From the NCBI GenBank assembly GCA_041736895.1, contig JBGSSS010000095.1, positions 1 to 64,000 of the forward strand: a stretch of 64,000 nucleotides of DNA, read 5' to 3'. The position numbers and the translations under genes were made by a program. Positions 25,423 to 33,088 of the stretch are shown in pieces (position 1 is the stretch's first letter; each line of letters starts with the position of its first letter). This DNA comes from JANRLT01 sp041736895. Its GTDB lineage: Bacteria; Planctomycetota; Planctomycetia; Pirellulales; JALHPA01. The notes under the pieces are model-generated. The model saw only the letters and a list, made by a program, of their open reading frames with translations. It did not search any database and was not told the DNA's origin.

Positions 25423-26718
25423 TCAGCTAAACAGTTCCAGCACTGGCTTGCCGCCGTCGACGATTTTGATCGGGCGGCCGATCGCGCTCATGTTTTGCTT
25501 CGCGGCGTCGATCTTGAGCGAGTGGCAGATCGTTTGTAGGAAATCCGCGACGGTGACAGGGCGTTCTTCCGGGGCGGAGCCGCTGCGGTCGGTTTTGCCG
25601 AGGACGCGGCCCCCTTTGACGCCGCCGCCGGCGATCCAGGTCGTGAACACCCGCGGATAGTGATCGCGCCCGCCGCGCGGGTTGATCGTCGGGGTCCGGC
25701 CGAACTCGCCCATCCAGACGACCATCGTGTCGTCGAGCCGGCCGCGTTCCTTGAGGTCGCGGAGCAGCGCGGCCATTGGTTTGTCGACTTGACCGGCGAG
25801 CCCTTTGACGCGGTTGTAGTTGTCGTCGTGCGTGTCCCAGTTCCCGCTGACAACCTCGACGAACGGGACGCCCGCTTCGACCAGACGCCGCGCGAGCAAG
25901 CACCCGCTGCCGAACGAGGAGCGGCCGTAGGCCTCGCGTGATTTCGATGATTCTTGATTCAAGTCAAACGCCTTCATTTCGGGGCTGAGGATCATCCGCG
26001 AAGCTTGGCCGTAGAGTTGCTTTTGGTCGTTCGCTTCGGCCGGATTCGTGCGGGCGAAGTCGCTCTGCAAGCGATCGAGCAGATCGAGCCGTTCGCGGTA
26101 GCGCGTGTTGTCGGTCGTCGGTTTGCTGTTGACCGGCGGGAGTGTGGCGTTGGCGATGTCAAATGGGTCGTACTTCACGCCGAGAAACCCGCCCGTGGCA
26201 AAGTTCCCTCGCCCGCCGACGCGGACATACGACGGGAGTTCACTCGTCGGATCGGCGATCTCGTGGGCCGTGATCGAGCCGATCGACGGATGCTTGATGC
26301 TGGCCGTTGGAAGATAACCTGTGTGGAGCAAGTACGAAGCCCGCGGGTGGCTTCCCTCTTTGCTCGTCATCGAGCGGATGATCGTGTAAAGGTCCGCCGT
26401 CTTGGCCATTTCGGGAAAGTGCTCGGCGATTTGGATGCCGGCGACGTTGGTGTCGATCGCCTTGGTCTCCCCGCCGTTGGCGTGGCCGGGCAACGGGCTG
26501 AACGTTTCGAACTGGCTCGCTCCGCCTTGCATGTAGAGCAGGATGCACGCCCGGCCTTGCTTGCGTAGTTCGTCGGCCTTGGCCGTCATCATGTCGGTCC
26601 AAGTCAACGCGCCGGCGGCGAGCGCCGTGGTTGAAATCCCGCGCAGAAAATCGCGCCGCGAGACAAAGCCGTCGCGGGTGGTGCGAGCGCTGACACAGCG
26701 GTGGAGTTGGAGTGACAT
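25423..26718 (-). CDS. DUF1501 family protein (Tat-exported, sulfatase-like fold)
   Basis: Member of the DUF1501 family, greatly expanded in Planctomycetota and normally encoded next to DUF1549/DUF1553 proteins; its biochemical role is not established. 431 residues with a twin-arginine signal (SRRDFLRG at about 21-28, then a hydrophobic stretch to ~40). Typical blocks are GRACILLYMQGGASQFETFS, SHPRASYLLHTGYLP, GVPFVEVVSGNWDTHDDN and MVVWMGEFGRTPTIN followed by GRDHYP. The Asp/His-containing motifs (WDTHDD, GRDHYP) suggest a metal-binding alkaline-phosphatase-like core. It is the second gene of a pair; the DUF1549 gene ends 81 nt upstream. Confidence 0.93.
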   Translation of the reverse strand: MSLQLHRCVSARTTRDGFVSRRDFLRGISTTALAAGALTWTDMMTAKADELRKQGRACILLYMQGGASQFETFSPLPGHANGGETKAIDTNVAGIQIAEHFPEMAKTADLYTIIRSMTSKEGSHPRASYLLHTGYLPTASIKHPSIGSITAHEIADPTSELPSYVRVGGRGNFATGGFLGVKYDPFDIANATLPPVNSKPTTDNTRYRERLDLLDRLQSDFARTNPAEANDQKQLYGQASRMILSPEMKAFDLNQESSKSREAYGRSSFGSGCLLARRLVEAGVPFVEVVSGNWDTHDDNYNRVKGLAGQVDKPMAALLRDLKERGRLDDTMVVWMGEFGRTPTINPRGGRDHYPRVFTTWIAGGGVKGGRVLGKTDRSGSAPEERPVTVADFLQTICHSLKIDAAKQNMSAIGRPIKIVDGGKPVLELFS

Positions 26719-26726
26719 GGGAAGAA

Positions 26727-26798
26727 TTTAGGAGTTAGAAGTTAGGAGTTAGGAAAAATGCAGATTGCTAAGCCAAGGGATTTACTCCCTTGGAGCCT
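26727..26798. repeat. Low-complexity TTAGGAG repeat plus CCAAGGGA hairpin
   Basis: TTAGGAGTTAGAAGTTAGG and on (26727-26752) is an imperfect 7-nt tandem repeat. It is followed by CCAAGGGA (26773-26780), loop TTTAC, TCCCTTGG (26786-26793). The hairpin begins 6 nt after the stop codon of the DUF1549 gene (minus strand). Confidence 0.6.
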
Positions 26799-26799
26799 T

Positions 26800-28899
26800 C
26801 TATCGCCTGTGATGAAATTCGGCCGAGTTCAAAAGCGCCCAGAAGAGGTCTTCAAAGGCACGGCTCCGAGACGAGTTCTTTTTCACATGCTCCAAGCTGA
26901 CCTGCAACTCGTTCTCGCTCGGTTCGCGGCTCAAGCAGCGCAGGTAGATTTCCTGAATCGCGTCGTTGTTATCAGGGTTCTTGCGTAGGATTGATTCAAG
27001 GACTGACCCACGACGCGAACCGTCGATCGCGTAATTTGATTGGCCGTTCATGAGTGCGAGTGCTTGTGGGATCGACGCGGTGACTTCATCGCGGCGGACA
27101 CTGGGGTCGTAGCCAAAGACGCCGTTGAACTGCGTCCGCGTATCGCGGCCGTAAAGTCCTCGGCCGAAGGTCGCCCCGGCCGAAGAAACTTCGCTGATCC
27201 CGAGGGCCGATGTGAGTTGGCTGTAAAGCTGATCGCCGCGGAGACGCTGGGCGACGTTGGCTTGGAACGGCACTTGGTCCGGATTGCGGCGCGATTGGCT
27301 CGGCCGTTGATAAAGGTCCGTCTGTGTGATCGTGCGCATGAGCCACTTCAAGTCATAGTTGTTGGCTTGAAACTGAGCCGAGAGGAGGTCGAGCGTTTTG
27401 GGGGCCGTTGCTTCGCGGTCGGGGCCGATGTCGTCGATCGGTTCGTAAAACCCTTCGCCGCAAAGTTCGCTCCAAAGTCGATTCACCACGGCGCGGGCAA
27501 ACCACGGATTGTCTTCGCCGGTGAACATCAGCGCGGCCGCGCCGCGGCGTTCCAAATCGGTCAAGCCAGAGGGGAGTTGCTTGCCGCTGATGAAGAACGT
27601 CGGCTCCATGCGCGTGCCGCGTGCGGTCGGGTCCTTGAGGTCCGACATGTAATGCTCGTTCGATGCCCGCGGGCGGCCGTTGTTGCCGCCGAAGCGGAAC
27701 CGCGGCTCGGTGTTCACCGACATCACGATGTACGAGAACTGATTGTCCTGGGATTCAGGCCGCGTCGAATTGCGCGGAAAGAAAGCTGCGAGCTCGTGGA
27801 ACTGTTCGCGTTTCCAACGGTCGGTCGGATGATCGTGGCACTGGGCGCATTGCATTTGAATACCGAGGAAGATCCGCGACATCTCGCTGGTGACATCTTC
27901 GTGCTCACCCATCTGCGCCATGAAGATGGCCGTGTTGCCGTTTTCGGCGACGAGGCCTTCGGCGGCAATGAACTTGCGGGCGATTTCATCCCACGGCGTG
28001 TTCTTGTTGAACTCCGCAGCGAGGTATTGTTGCATAGGCCGCGCGGCAATCGCGCCGCGGTCATCCGACTTGCGGTACATCACAACATCGCGCCAGTAAC
28101 GGGCCCAATTCTCGCCGTACTCTTTTTGAGCCAGCAAGCGATCGACGACCACGGCGCGTTTGTCCGACGAAGGATCAAAAGAGAATGCGGTGAGCTCTTC
28201 AGGCGTCGGGGAACGGCCAATGATGTCGAGATAGACACGGCGGAGATAAGTCGCGTCATCGCATTTCGTCGAGCTGATACTGACCGGCGTGGTTTTGGTT
28301 GCGGGCGCGGCCGCCTTGAGCATCGGGGCCAATTCTTTGACGAGCGATGCGTCGATGGCCCGCGCGACTTCGCTGGGCGATTGCGGCGCGACTTTCGGCA
28401 GGCCCTCCGAATTTTGGTCGCGTTTCTTTTCGACGACTTTGGCCGTTTTGACGATGCTCTGCAGTTGGCTTTCCGTCGGCCGCGGCATCTTGGCGTAAGC
28501 TTCGCGCTGGCGTTCTAGCAACTGTTGGCGTTGTTCGGCCGTCAGCTCACGCGGATTCGCGCCCGGAATCGGCAAGCCCTTGGCCGGGGCCGCTTTGCCG
28601 GGCATCGCCGGCATCTCGGCCGCAGGCATTTCCATCGCGGGTTTCGCCGCGGGGTTTTCGATTGTCCGCAGACCACCCGGTGTCGCCGGTTTCGTAGCCG
28701 GCGCGGCGGCTTGTTTTTGCATCTCGCGCTGCCGTTCCAGGAACTGCCGAAAGGCTTGCTTTTTGGCATCGCTGGCCGAGGACTTCGGCACGGGGTTTTG
28801 CAGCCCCTTATTTTCAGGCGTCGGATTCTGGGCAATCGTCAGACCCGAAATGCCTAACAGCGCGACGAGTGCCAGCAACTTGATTCCCGAGCGGCGCAT
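26800..28899 (-). CDS. DUF1549/DUF1553 domain protein, secreted, with CxxCH motif
   Basis: Large planctomycete-type secreted protein (699 residues) with a signal peptide (MRRSGIKLLALVALLGISGL...AQ), a Pro/Ala/Gln-rich low-complexity stretch (about 25-170), then DUF1549 (CDDATYLRRVYLDIIGRSPT; YGENWARYWRDVVMY) and DUF1553 (NPWFARAVVNRLWSELCGEG; YDLKWLMRTITQTDLYQR). MQCAQCHDHPTDRW holds a CxxCH signature, consistent with haem or metal binding. The start at 28899 has AGGGA 8 nt upstream; the ATG nine codons earlier is less likely. It precedes the DUF1501 gene in the same direction, the usual arrangement. Function unknown in the literature I know; polysaccharide or redox roles have been suggested. 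Confidence 0.9.
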   Translation of the reverse strand: MRRSGIKLLALVALLGISGLTIAQNPTPENKGLQNPVPKSSASDAKKQAFRQFLERQREMQKQAAAPATKPATPGGLRTIENPAAKPAMEMPAAEMPAMPGKAAPAKGLPIPGANPRELTAEQRQQLLERQREAYAKMPRPTESQLQSIVKTAKVVEKKRDQNSEGLPKVAPQSPSEVARAIDASLVKELAPMLKAAAPATKTTPVSISSTKCDDATYLRRVYLDIIGRSPTPEELTAFSFDPSSDKRAVVVDRLLAQKEYGENWARYWRDVVMYRKSDDRGAIAARPMQQYLAAEFNKNTPWDEIARKFIAAEGLVAENGNTAIFMAQMGEHEDVTSEMSRIFLGIQMQCAQCHDHPTDRWKREQFHELAAFFPRNSTRPESQDNQFSYIVMSVNTEPRFRFGGNNGRPRASNEHYMSDLKDPTARGTRMEPTFFISGKQLPSGLTDLERRGAAALMFTGEDNPWFARAVVNRLWSELCGEGFYEPIDDIGPDREATAPKTLDLLSAQFQANNYDLKWLMRTITQTDLYQRPSQSRRNPDQVPFQANVAQRLRGDQLYSQLTSALGISEVSSAGATFGRGLYGRDTRTQFNGVFGYDPSVRRDEVTASIPQALALMNGQSNYAIDGSRRGSVLESILRKNPDNNDAIQEIYLRCLSREPSENELQVSLEHVKKNSSRSRAFEDLFWALLNSAEFHHRR

Positions 28900-29019
28900 G
28901 GGAAAATTCCCTACAAAAAGGATCATTGAGAAGAGAGGTGTCAGACTGGCGGCAGCCGCACGATTGCGGTTTCACGCAGCTCTCCAGTGAAATCTAGCCC
29001 CGGCGGTCCGGAAAAGTTT

Positions 29020-29037
29020 CGTCTATAAAGATAGACG
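29020..29037. promoter_or_regulatory. Perfect 7-bp palindrome in a divergent intergenic region
   Basis: CGTCTAT-AAAG-ATAGACG in the 219-nt gap between the divergent DUF1549 and TfoX_C genes. Size and position suit an operator for a dimeric regulator. No regulator is identified. Confidence 0.35.
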
Positions 29038-29118
29038 CGCGAAAAACGGCTTTTTCCAGATGGAATTTACACTTTATTCCGCCATACATCAATATTTTTG
29101 AATGATTAGCGAGGCATT

Positions 29119-29589
29119 ATGGGCGAACCCAAGGGCGATCATCTGTACGTCAATCTGGGGGCTTCACAGGCCAAGAAACGCTTGCGCGGATTCGGGCACG
29201 GCGTGCGCAAGGTCCAAACCGCCGGCCGGCATCAGGCGGTGATCATCCACACGGCGCTCGGACGGAATCTGCTCGAGTTGCAGGCCCTCTTCGTGGACGT
29301 CGGCTACGCGGCCGCGGAAAGCGATCTGAGCCAGCCGATCGAGAACCTGCGCAACATCGGACTTGGGACAGCCAAGGTGCTGCGGCAGGTCGAGATCGGC
29401 ACGATCGGCGCGCTGGTGAAGCTTGGCGCGGTCGGGGCGTATCAACACGTACGCGAGCATTTGCATCTCGACGATTTGCCGTTGCTTTACGCGCTGGCGG
29501 CGGGGATTAAGGATCTGGATTTGCGCGAGTTGTCTGAAAATGAACTGCAGAAGTTACGCGAAGAGTTAAAACGACTCATTGCTCAATAG
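29119..29589 (+). CDS. TfoX C-terminal-domain protein
   Basis: 156 residues. The C-terminal part (about 70-155) matches the TfoX/Sxy C-terminal helix-hairpin-helix-like domain: PIENLRNIGLGTAKVLRQVE then IGTIGALVKLGAVGAYQHVR and LPLLYALAAGIKDLDLRELS. In competence regulator Sxy this domain follows a TfoX_N domain; here the first 65 residues (GASQAKKRLRGFGHGVRKVQ...TALGRNLLELQALFVD) are different and unrecognised. The role may be nucleic-acid binding rather than competence control. GAGG lies about 5 nt before the ATG. Its stop overlaps the convergent toxin gene by 7 nt. Confidence 0.72.
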   Translation: MGEPKGDHLYVNLGASQAKKRLRGFGHGVRKVQTAGRHQAVIIHTALGRNLLELQALFVDVGYAAAESDLSQPIENLRNIGLGTAKVLRQVEIGTIGALVKLGAVGAYQHVREHLHLDDLPLLYALAAGIKDLDLRELSENELQKLREELKRLIAQ

Positions 29590-29852
29590 TGATAACGGCA
29601 AGCCAGGATGCGAATCTTGGTTTCGCTAACCTGATAAACCAAGCGATGCTCTTGATCGATTCGCTTCGACCAGCAGCCTGAAAGTTCATGTTTTAGTGGT
29701 TCTGGTTTGCCTATGCCACCAAAGGGATCTGTTTGAGTTTCTTGGATAAGACGCAACAACCGTAACGCTAGTTTGCGATCTTGTTGCACCCACCAAGCCA
29801 AATCCTCGAAAGCCGCGCTATCAAATTCCAAGCTGCGCACGGGCGTCGTCAA
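29583..29852 (-). CDS. yoeB: Txe/YoeB-family mRNA interferase toxin
   Basis: RelE-superfamily ribosome-dependent endoribonuclease that cleaves mRNA in the A site when its antitoxin is lost. The 89-residue protein aligns by eye with E. coli YoeB along its length: DPFGGIGKPEPLKHELSGCW, SKRIDQEHRLVYQV and terminal ACRYHY. The catalytic residues correspond to Glu51 (E. coli E46), Arg70 (R65) and His88 (H83), plus the C-terminal Tyr89. All are intact, so the toxin should be active. It overlaps the antitoxin gene by 32 nt and is the last gene of a three-gene operon. Confidence 0.93.
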   Translation of the reverse strand: MTTPVRSLEFDSAAFEDLAWWVQQDRKLALRLLRLIQETQTDPFGGIGKPEPLKHELSGCWSKRIDQEHRLVYQVSETKIRILACRYHY

Positions 29853-30033
29853 GACTCAGCCCTCCATCACGTTGCTTGGCTTCGAGTAAGCGTTTCCTCA
29901 GCGTCTCGCTTTTCAGCAAATAAGCCGTTTCTCGTTCCGATTCGATCTCGCGCCAAAGCTCAATGGGCACAATGACGCTCACCGGTTGGCCGGAGTCGTC
30001 GGAGATGTATTGAAGAGGTATTGATGTAATCAT
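29821..30033 (-). CDS. Antitoxin of the YoeB toxin (Phd/YefM-like)
   Basis: 70-residue partner of the YoeB toxin. The N-terminus ITSIPLQYISDDSGQPVSVIVPIELWREIE is a short beta/alpha segment resembling YefM/Phd DNA-binding antitoxins, and the helical, charged C-terminal half (ERETAYLLKSETLRKRLLEAK) resembles the toxin-wrapping tail. Its 3' end overlaps the toxin gene by 32 nt and its start overlaps the HicB-like stop by 4 nt (ATGA), implying translational coupling. Likely an autorepressor. The assignment to Phd/YefM rather than another small antitoxin family rests on context and size as much as on sequence. Confidence 0.8.
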   Translation of the reverse strand: MITSIPLQYISDDSGQPVSVIVPIELWREIESERETAYLLKSETLRKRLLEAKQRDGGLSLDDARAQLGI

Positions 30034-30203
30034 CTTTCATCCTGATCGCGGCTTTCGAGGTAAAGCAGAATTGCTTCTGTGACTCTTTCCTGCACTTCTT
30101 CTAAGGATCTAGCCTGGGTATGCCAGCCTGGCAATTCAGGAACCGAGGCAACATAAATCCCGTCTTGATCCTTTTCGACCACAATCTTGAATTTGCGGTT
30201 CAT
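30030..30203 (-). CDS. HicB-like antitoxin-domain protein (57 aa)
   Basis: With the start at 30203 the protein is MNRKFKIVVEKDQDGIYVAS then VPELPGWHTQARSLEEVQER and a short helix: the partial RNase-H-like fold of HicB antitoxins (pattern DxDGxYxxxxPxLPGxxTxGxTxEEAxxN). HicB partners are normally HicA toxins; none is next to it. Instead it leads the Phd-like/YoeB pair with a 4-nt overlap. GGGA lies 8 nt before the start. The longer ORF starting at 30284 would run into the preceding gene and is rejected. It lacks a DNA-binding domain. Confidence 0.75.
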   Translation of the reverse strand: MNRKFKIVVEKDQDGIYVASVPELPGWHTQARSLEEVQERVTEAILLYLESRDQDER

Positions 30204-30258
30204 TAATTTTTTCCCAATATCAAAGACAGCGCTCCCTGGCTTACGCTGCAGGCTTTCA

Positions 30259-32160
30259 TTACTTCCCCTCGCGCAGCGAATCAAAGTACTCCTTGACCTG
30301 ATCGCGCTGATGCTTCGGCAAGCGTTGGCGGTTGACGGCTTCGGCCGATTCGCTCTTGCTCGCTTGGACTTCGAGTTTGATCTGCTCTTGGACGCTTCCC
30401 TTTTGATTCGGGCCGCCCGCTTCGCCGGTGATTTGAGCTTGGCCCTGACCGATGGCTTGCTGCGCTTTGGTGTCGCGGAACTTCACGTCGTTGGGGTTGA
30501 TCGGGCGAGCGCCGGCGCCGGGGCCTTGGCCCAGACCTTGCCCCGGCAGCCCGTTCGGATCGCCGGGTCCGCTGCTCAGGCCTTGGCCGGGTGTTGCGCC
30601 TTGCGGGTTTTGGCCGGGGAGACCGCCGGCACCGGGTTTGTTGCCTTGACCGGGTTGGTTGCCCTGACCCGGTTGTTGACCCTGGCCTGGTTTTTGGCCT
30701 TGGCCCGCTTGCTGACTCTGTCCCGGTTGTTGGCCTTGGCCTTGCTGGCCCGGCTTTTGACCTTGTTGTCCGTTCTGCGCTTGTTGATTCTGTTGGCCCC
30801 CTTGTTGGCCGCCGGCGCAGTTGCCTTTGCACTCGCTGATCATGTCCATCGCTTGCTGCAAGGTTTGCATCTGCTGATTTTGCTGCGCTAGCTTGTTCAT
30901 TTGCTGCTGCATGTTCTGCATCGCCTGCTGAGCTTGTTGCTGATTGCCGTTTTTCAGGCCTTCGGCGGCGTTTTGCAGTTGTTGTGCTAATTGCTGGGCC
31001 TGGTTCATTTGGCCCTGCTGCTGTTGCAGTTGATCGAGCTGTTGCTGCAGGTTCTGGGCTTGCTGTTGTAGTTGCTGTGCCTGCTGTTGGTTACCATCGG
31101 CCTTGGCTTGATTGGCTTGCTGATTGAGCTGGTCGATTTGTTGCTTGAGTTGTTCCTGAGCCGCTTGATGGGCCTCGGCTTGCTTGTCGAGTTGGTCCTT
31201 CATCTTTTGCAGTTGGTCGGCCAGCTTTTGCTTGTCTTCGTCCGACATCTTGGGGTCGTTGAGTTTGTCGGCGAGCTTGTTGATTTCGTCGGCCGCCTTT
31301 TCAAAGTCGGCATTCTTCATCGCGCTGGCCATGCTCTGCGCCGGCCCATCGCCGGGTTGCTTGAGGTTATTGAGCTGCTGCTTGATTTGTTCCTGCCCGC
31401 CGAGTTTTTCCTGGCGTTCGGCGACTTTCTTGGCGAGGTCATTCAACTTGGTGACGGCTTGCTCGCGGTTGAGCTCGCCGGCCTTGGTTTGCTCGGCCAG
31501 TTTTTGCGCTTCGTTTTCGAGCATCTTCAAAAGCTCGGCCGCGTCTTTCAGGCCTTGCTCTTCGGCTTGCTTGCGCTGCTCGCTCAGTTGTTTCTTGAGC
31601 GGTTCGGTCGATTCGTTGAGTTGCTTGGCGAGTGCCGCGGCATCGGTCGCCGCTTGCGCATCGGAGTTCGTGCCGCTGGGATCGGCGAGGAACATCAGCG
31701 CGAATGCGCCCGCCGCGGGCAACAACGGCCAGAGCAACCGCCGCGAGCCGCTGATTGGAAATTGCGTCGCGACATCGATCCGCTCGGCGCGGCGCACGGC
31801 GTCTTTGAGTAATGCGCCGCCGGCTGGCGTGGCGCGAACTTCGTCGTCCATCGCCAGCGCGCTGGAGACGCGCTCGCGCAGTTGAAAACGCTGATCGACT
31901 TCGAGGGCGACCTCGATTTCATTCGGCCGATGCAGCAGGGCCATCGTTAGTGCGGCGAGTGTCCCGACGACCAACGCGCCGCCGATCCAACTCCACGCCC
32001 AGATCGTGCTGTCGACATCGAAGTTCACAAACTTGCGCACGCCGATCGCAATAAGCGCGACCGACATCGTCACGCAGAGCAAGATGCCCCAGCGCCGTAA
32101 GAAGCCCGAGACCAGCAAACGCCGCGCGGCAATGGCCAGTTGTTGATGCAGAGGATCCAT
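30259..32160 (-). CDS. Glutamine-rich coiled-coil membrane protein, unknown function
   Basis: 633 residues from the ATG at 32160 (upstream frame is repeat DNA). Three hydrophobic segments lie at about 24-43, 56-76 and 143-159. Then comes a long helical Gln/Ala/Lys/Glu-rich stretch (about 170-460; blocks such as KQQIDQLNQQANQAKADGNQ) typical of coiled coil, a Gly/Pro/Gln repeat region (about 470-560; units of GQGQKPG), and a short charged C-terminus. Plausibly anchored in the inner membrane with a rod-like domain. Poly-Q coiled-coil proteins of this kind are common in planctomycetes, but I cannot name a function. Gln-rich, low-complexity content could also favour aggregation or phase separation. 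Confidence 0.75.
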   Translation of the reverse strand: MDPLHQQLAIAARRLLVSGFLRRWGILLCVTMSVALIAIGVRKFVNFDVDSTIWAWSWIGGALVVGTLAALTMALLHRPNEIEVALEVDQRFQLRERVSSALAMDDEVRATPAGGALLKDAVRRAERIDVATQFPISGSRRLLWPLLPAAGAFALMFLADPSGTNSDAQAATDAAALAKQLNESTEPLKKQLSEQRKQAEEQGLKDAAELLKMLENEAQKLAEQTKAGELNREQAVTKLNDLAKKVAERQEKLGGQEQIKQQLNNLKQPGDGPAQSMASAMKNADFEKAADEINKLADKLNDPKMSDEDKQKLADQLQKMKDQLDKQAEAHQAAQEQLKQQIDQLNQQANQAKADGNQQQAQQLQQQAQNLQQQLDQLQQQQGQMNQAQQLAQQLQNAAEGLKNGNQQQAQQAMQNMQQQMNKLAQQNQQMQTLQQAMDMISECKGNCAGGQQGGQQNQQAQNGQQGQKPGQQGQGQQPGQSQQAGQGQKPGQGQQPGQGNQPGQGNKPGAGGLPGQNPQGATPGQGLSSGPGDPNGLPGQGLGQGPGAGARPINPNDVKFRDTKAQQAIGQGQAQITGEAGGPNQKGSVQEQIKLEVQASKSESAEAVNRQRLPKHQRDQVKEYFDSLREGK

Positions 32161-32227
32161 GTTGGGCGTTGGTTGTTGGGCGCTGGGCGTTGGGAAAGGC
32201 AACGTAGCCAAGGACCTATGTCCTTGG
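32161..32227 (+). repeat. Low-complexity TTGGGCG repeat followed by a GTAG-type hairpin
   Basis: TTGGGCGTTGGTTGTTGGGC and on (32161-32196) is an imperfect tandem repeat. Next, GTAG (32204-32207), CCAAGGAC, loop CTAT, GTCCTTGG (32220-32227) forms a perfect 8-bp stem. The remaining bases to 32453 show no gene. Confidence 0.65.
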
Positions 32228-32453
32228 ACGAATCGTCGGTTGCTCACTTCATTGTAGGAGCGAACTCGAGCGGCGGGCAATTGAGTTCCAGGGATACAAT
32301 TTGGACGCAAAGCCCGCGTTTCCGTTCCGGGTCAAATGGCTCTCGTCCTAACTGTATATCCAGCAACATCTTAACGCCGTGTGAATCGCGCCCGTTTTTT
32401 GCGGTTGGTGTGGTAGACTTGAGAAACTTCGCTGGCTTGCTCCCAAATTCGCC

Positions 32454-32915
32454 ATGGCCACCGCAATCGCCCCGAAATCATCGACCGAACTGCTGGAATT
32501 GCCCTCGCCCGAGCAATTGCCCGAGGCGGATGTGGTGATTTTCGATGGGCATTGCAAGTTCTGCCGCAAGCAGGTCGTGCGCTTGCAACGAATTGATGGC
32601 AAGGGCCGGCTGGCGTTTTTGTCACTGCATGATCCCGAGGTCGCGCGGTGTTATCCCGATCTGACACACGACGCGATGATGGCCGAGATGTACGTCATCG
32701 ATCGCGCGGGGAATCGCCATCACGGAGCCGGCGCGATTCGGTATCTGAGCCGCCGCTTGCCGAAACTCTGGTTCGCCGCGCCGTTCTTGCACATTCCGTT
32801 TAGCTTGCCGCTCTGGCAAGCCGGCTATCGCTGGGTCGCTGGGATGCGTTATCGCTGGGGGAAAATCGATGACTGTGACGACGGCGCGTGCAAGGTGCAT
32901 TTCGGGAAGAAATGA
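32454..32915 (+). CDS. DCC-family thiol-disulfide oxidoreductase (DUF393)
   Basis: 153-residue member of the DUF393 (DCC) family, small predicted thiol-disulfide oxidoreductases. DVVIFDGHCKFCRKQVVRLQ (about 26-45) contains the defining DGxCxxC motif. The following blocks (LAFLSLHDPEVA; YVIDRAGNRHHGAGAIRYLS; PLWQAGYRWVAGMRYRWG) match the family. A C-terminal DDCDDGACKVHF adds two more cysteines. No signal peptide, so probably cytoplasmic or membrane-associated. No partner gene nearby. Confidence 0.87.
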   Translation: MATAIAPKSSTELLELPSPEQLPEADVVIFDGHCKFCRKQVVRLQRIDGKGRLAFLSLHDPEVARCYPDLTHDAMMAEMYVIDRAGNRHHGAGAIRYLSRRLPKLWFAAPFLHIPFSLPLWQAGYRWVAGMRYRWGKIDDCDDGACKVHFGKK

Positions 32916-33030
32916 AATGCAATTACGGCCCACAGATAAACACAGATGGATACAGATAAAATACAGATGCAGAAATAACGTTTAGCGGGGAGCCGAAGGC
33001 GACCGTGCATGGCAGAGAAAATATTATCTC

Positions 33031-33068
33031 CGTGCCTCTCTGAATTTTCTCCATAACTCCGTGTTTCA
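33031..33068 (+). repeat. Dispersed repeat with core CTCTGAATTTTCTCC
   Basis: Same orientation as 15239-15277, with CTCTGAATTTTCTCCA and CTCCGTGTTT in common. It ends 20 nt before the CitG-like gene. Confidence 0.5.
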
Positions 33069-33088
33069 ATCTGAATTCAATTCTTCAT

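Noticed and set aside
27040..28518. 492-codon open frame on the plus strand
   Set aside because: Antisense shadow of the DUF1549/DUF1553 gene; lacks recognisable motifs and a ribosome site.
30204..30284. Extended N-terminus of the HicB-like ORF
   Set aside because: Would overlap the end of the Gln-rich gene and adds residues outside the HicB fold; the internal ATG at 30203 with GGGA 8 nt upstream fits better.
29583..32160. Defence island or mobile element around the toxin-antitoxin genes
   Set aside because: No integrase, transposase, restriction or other defence gene nearby; base composition looks like the neighbours.
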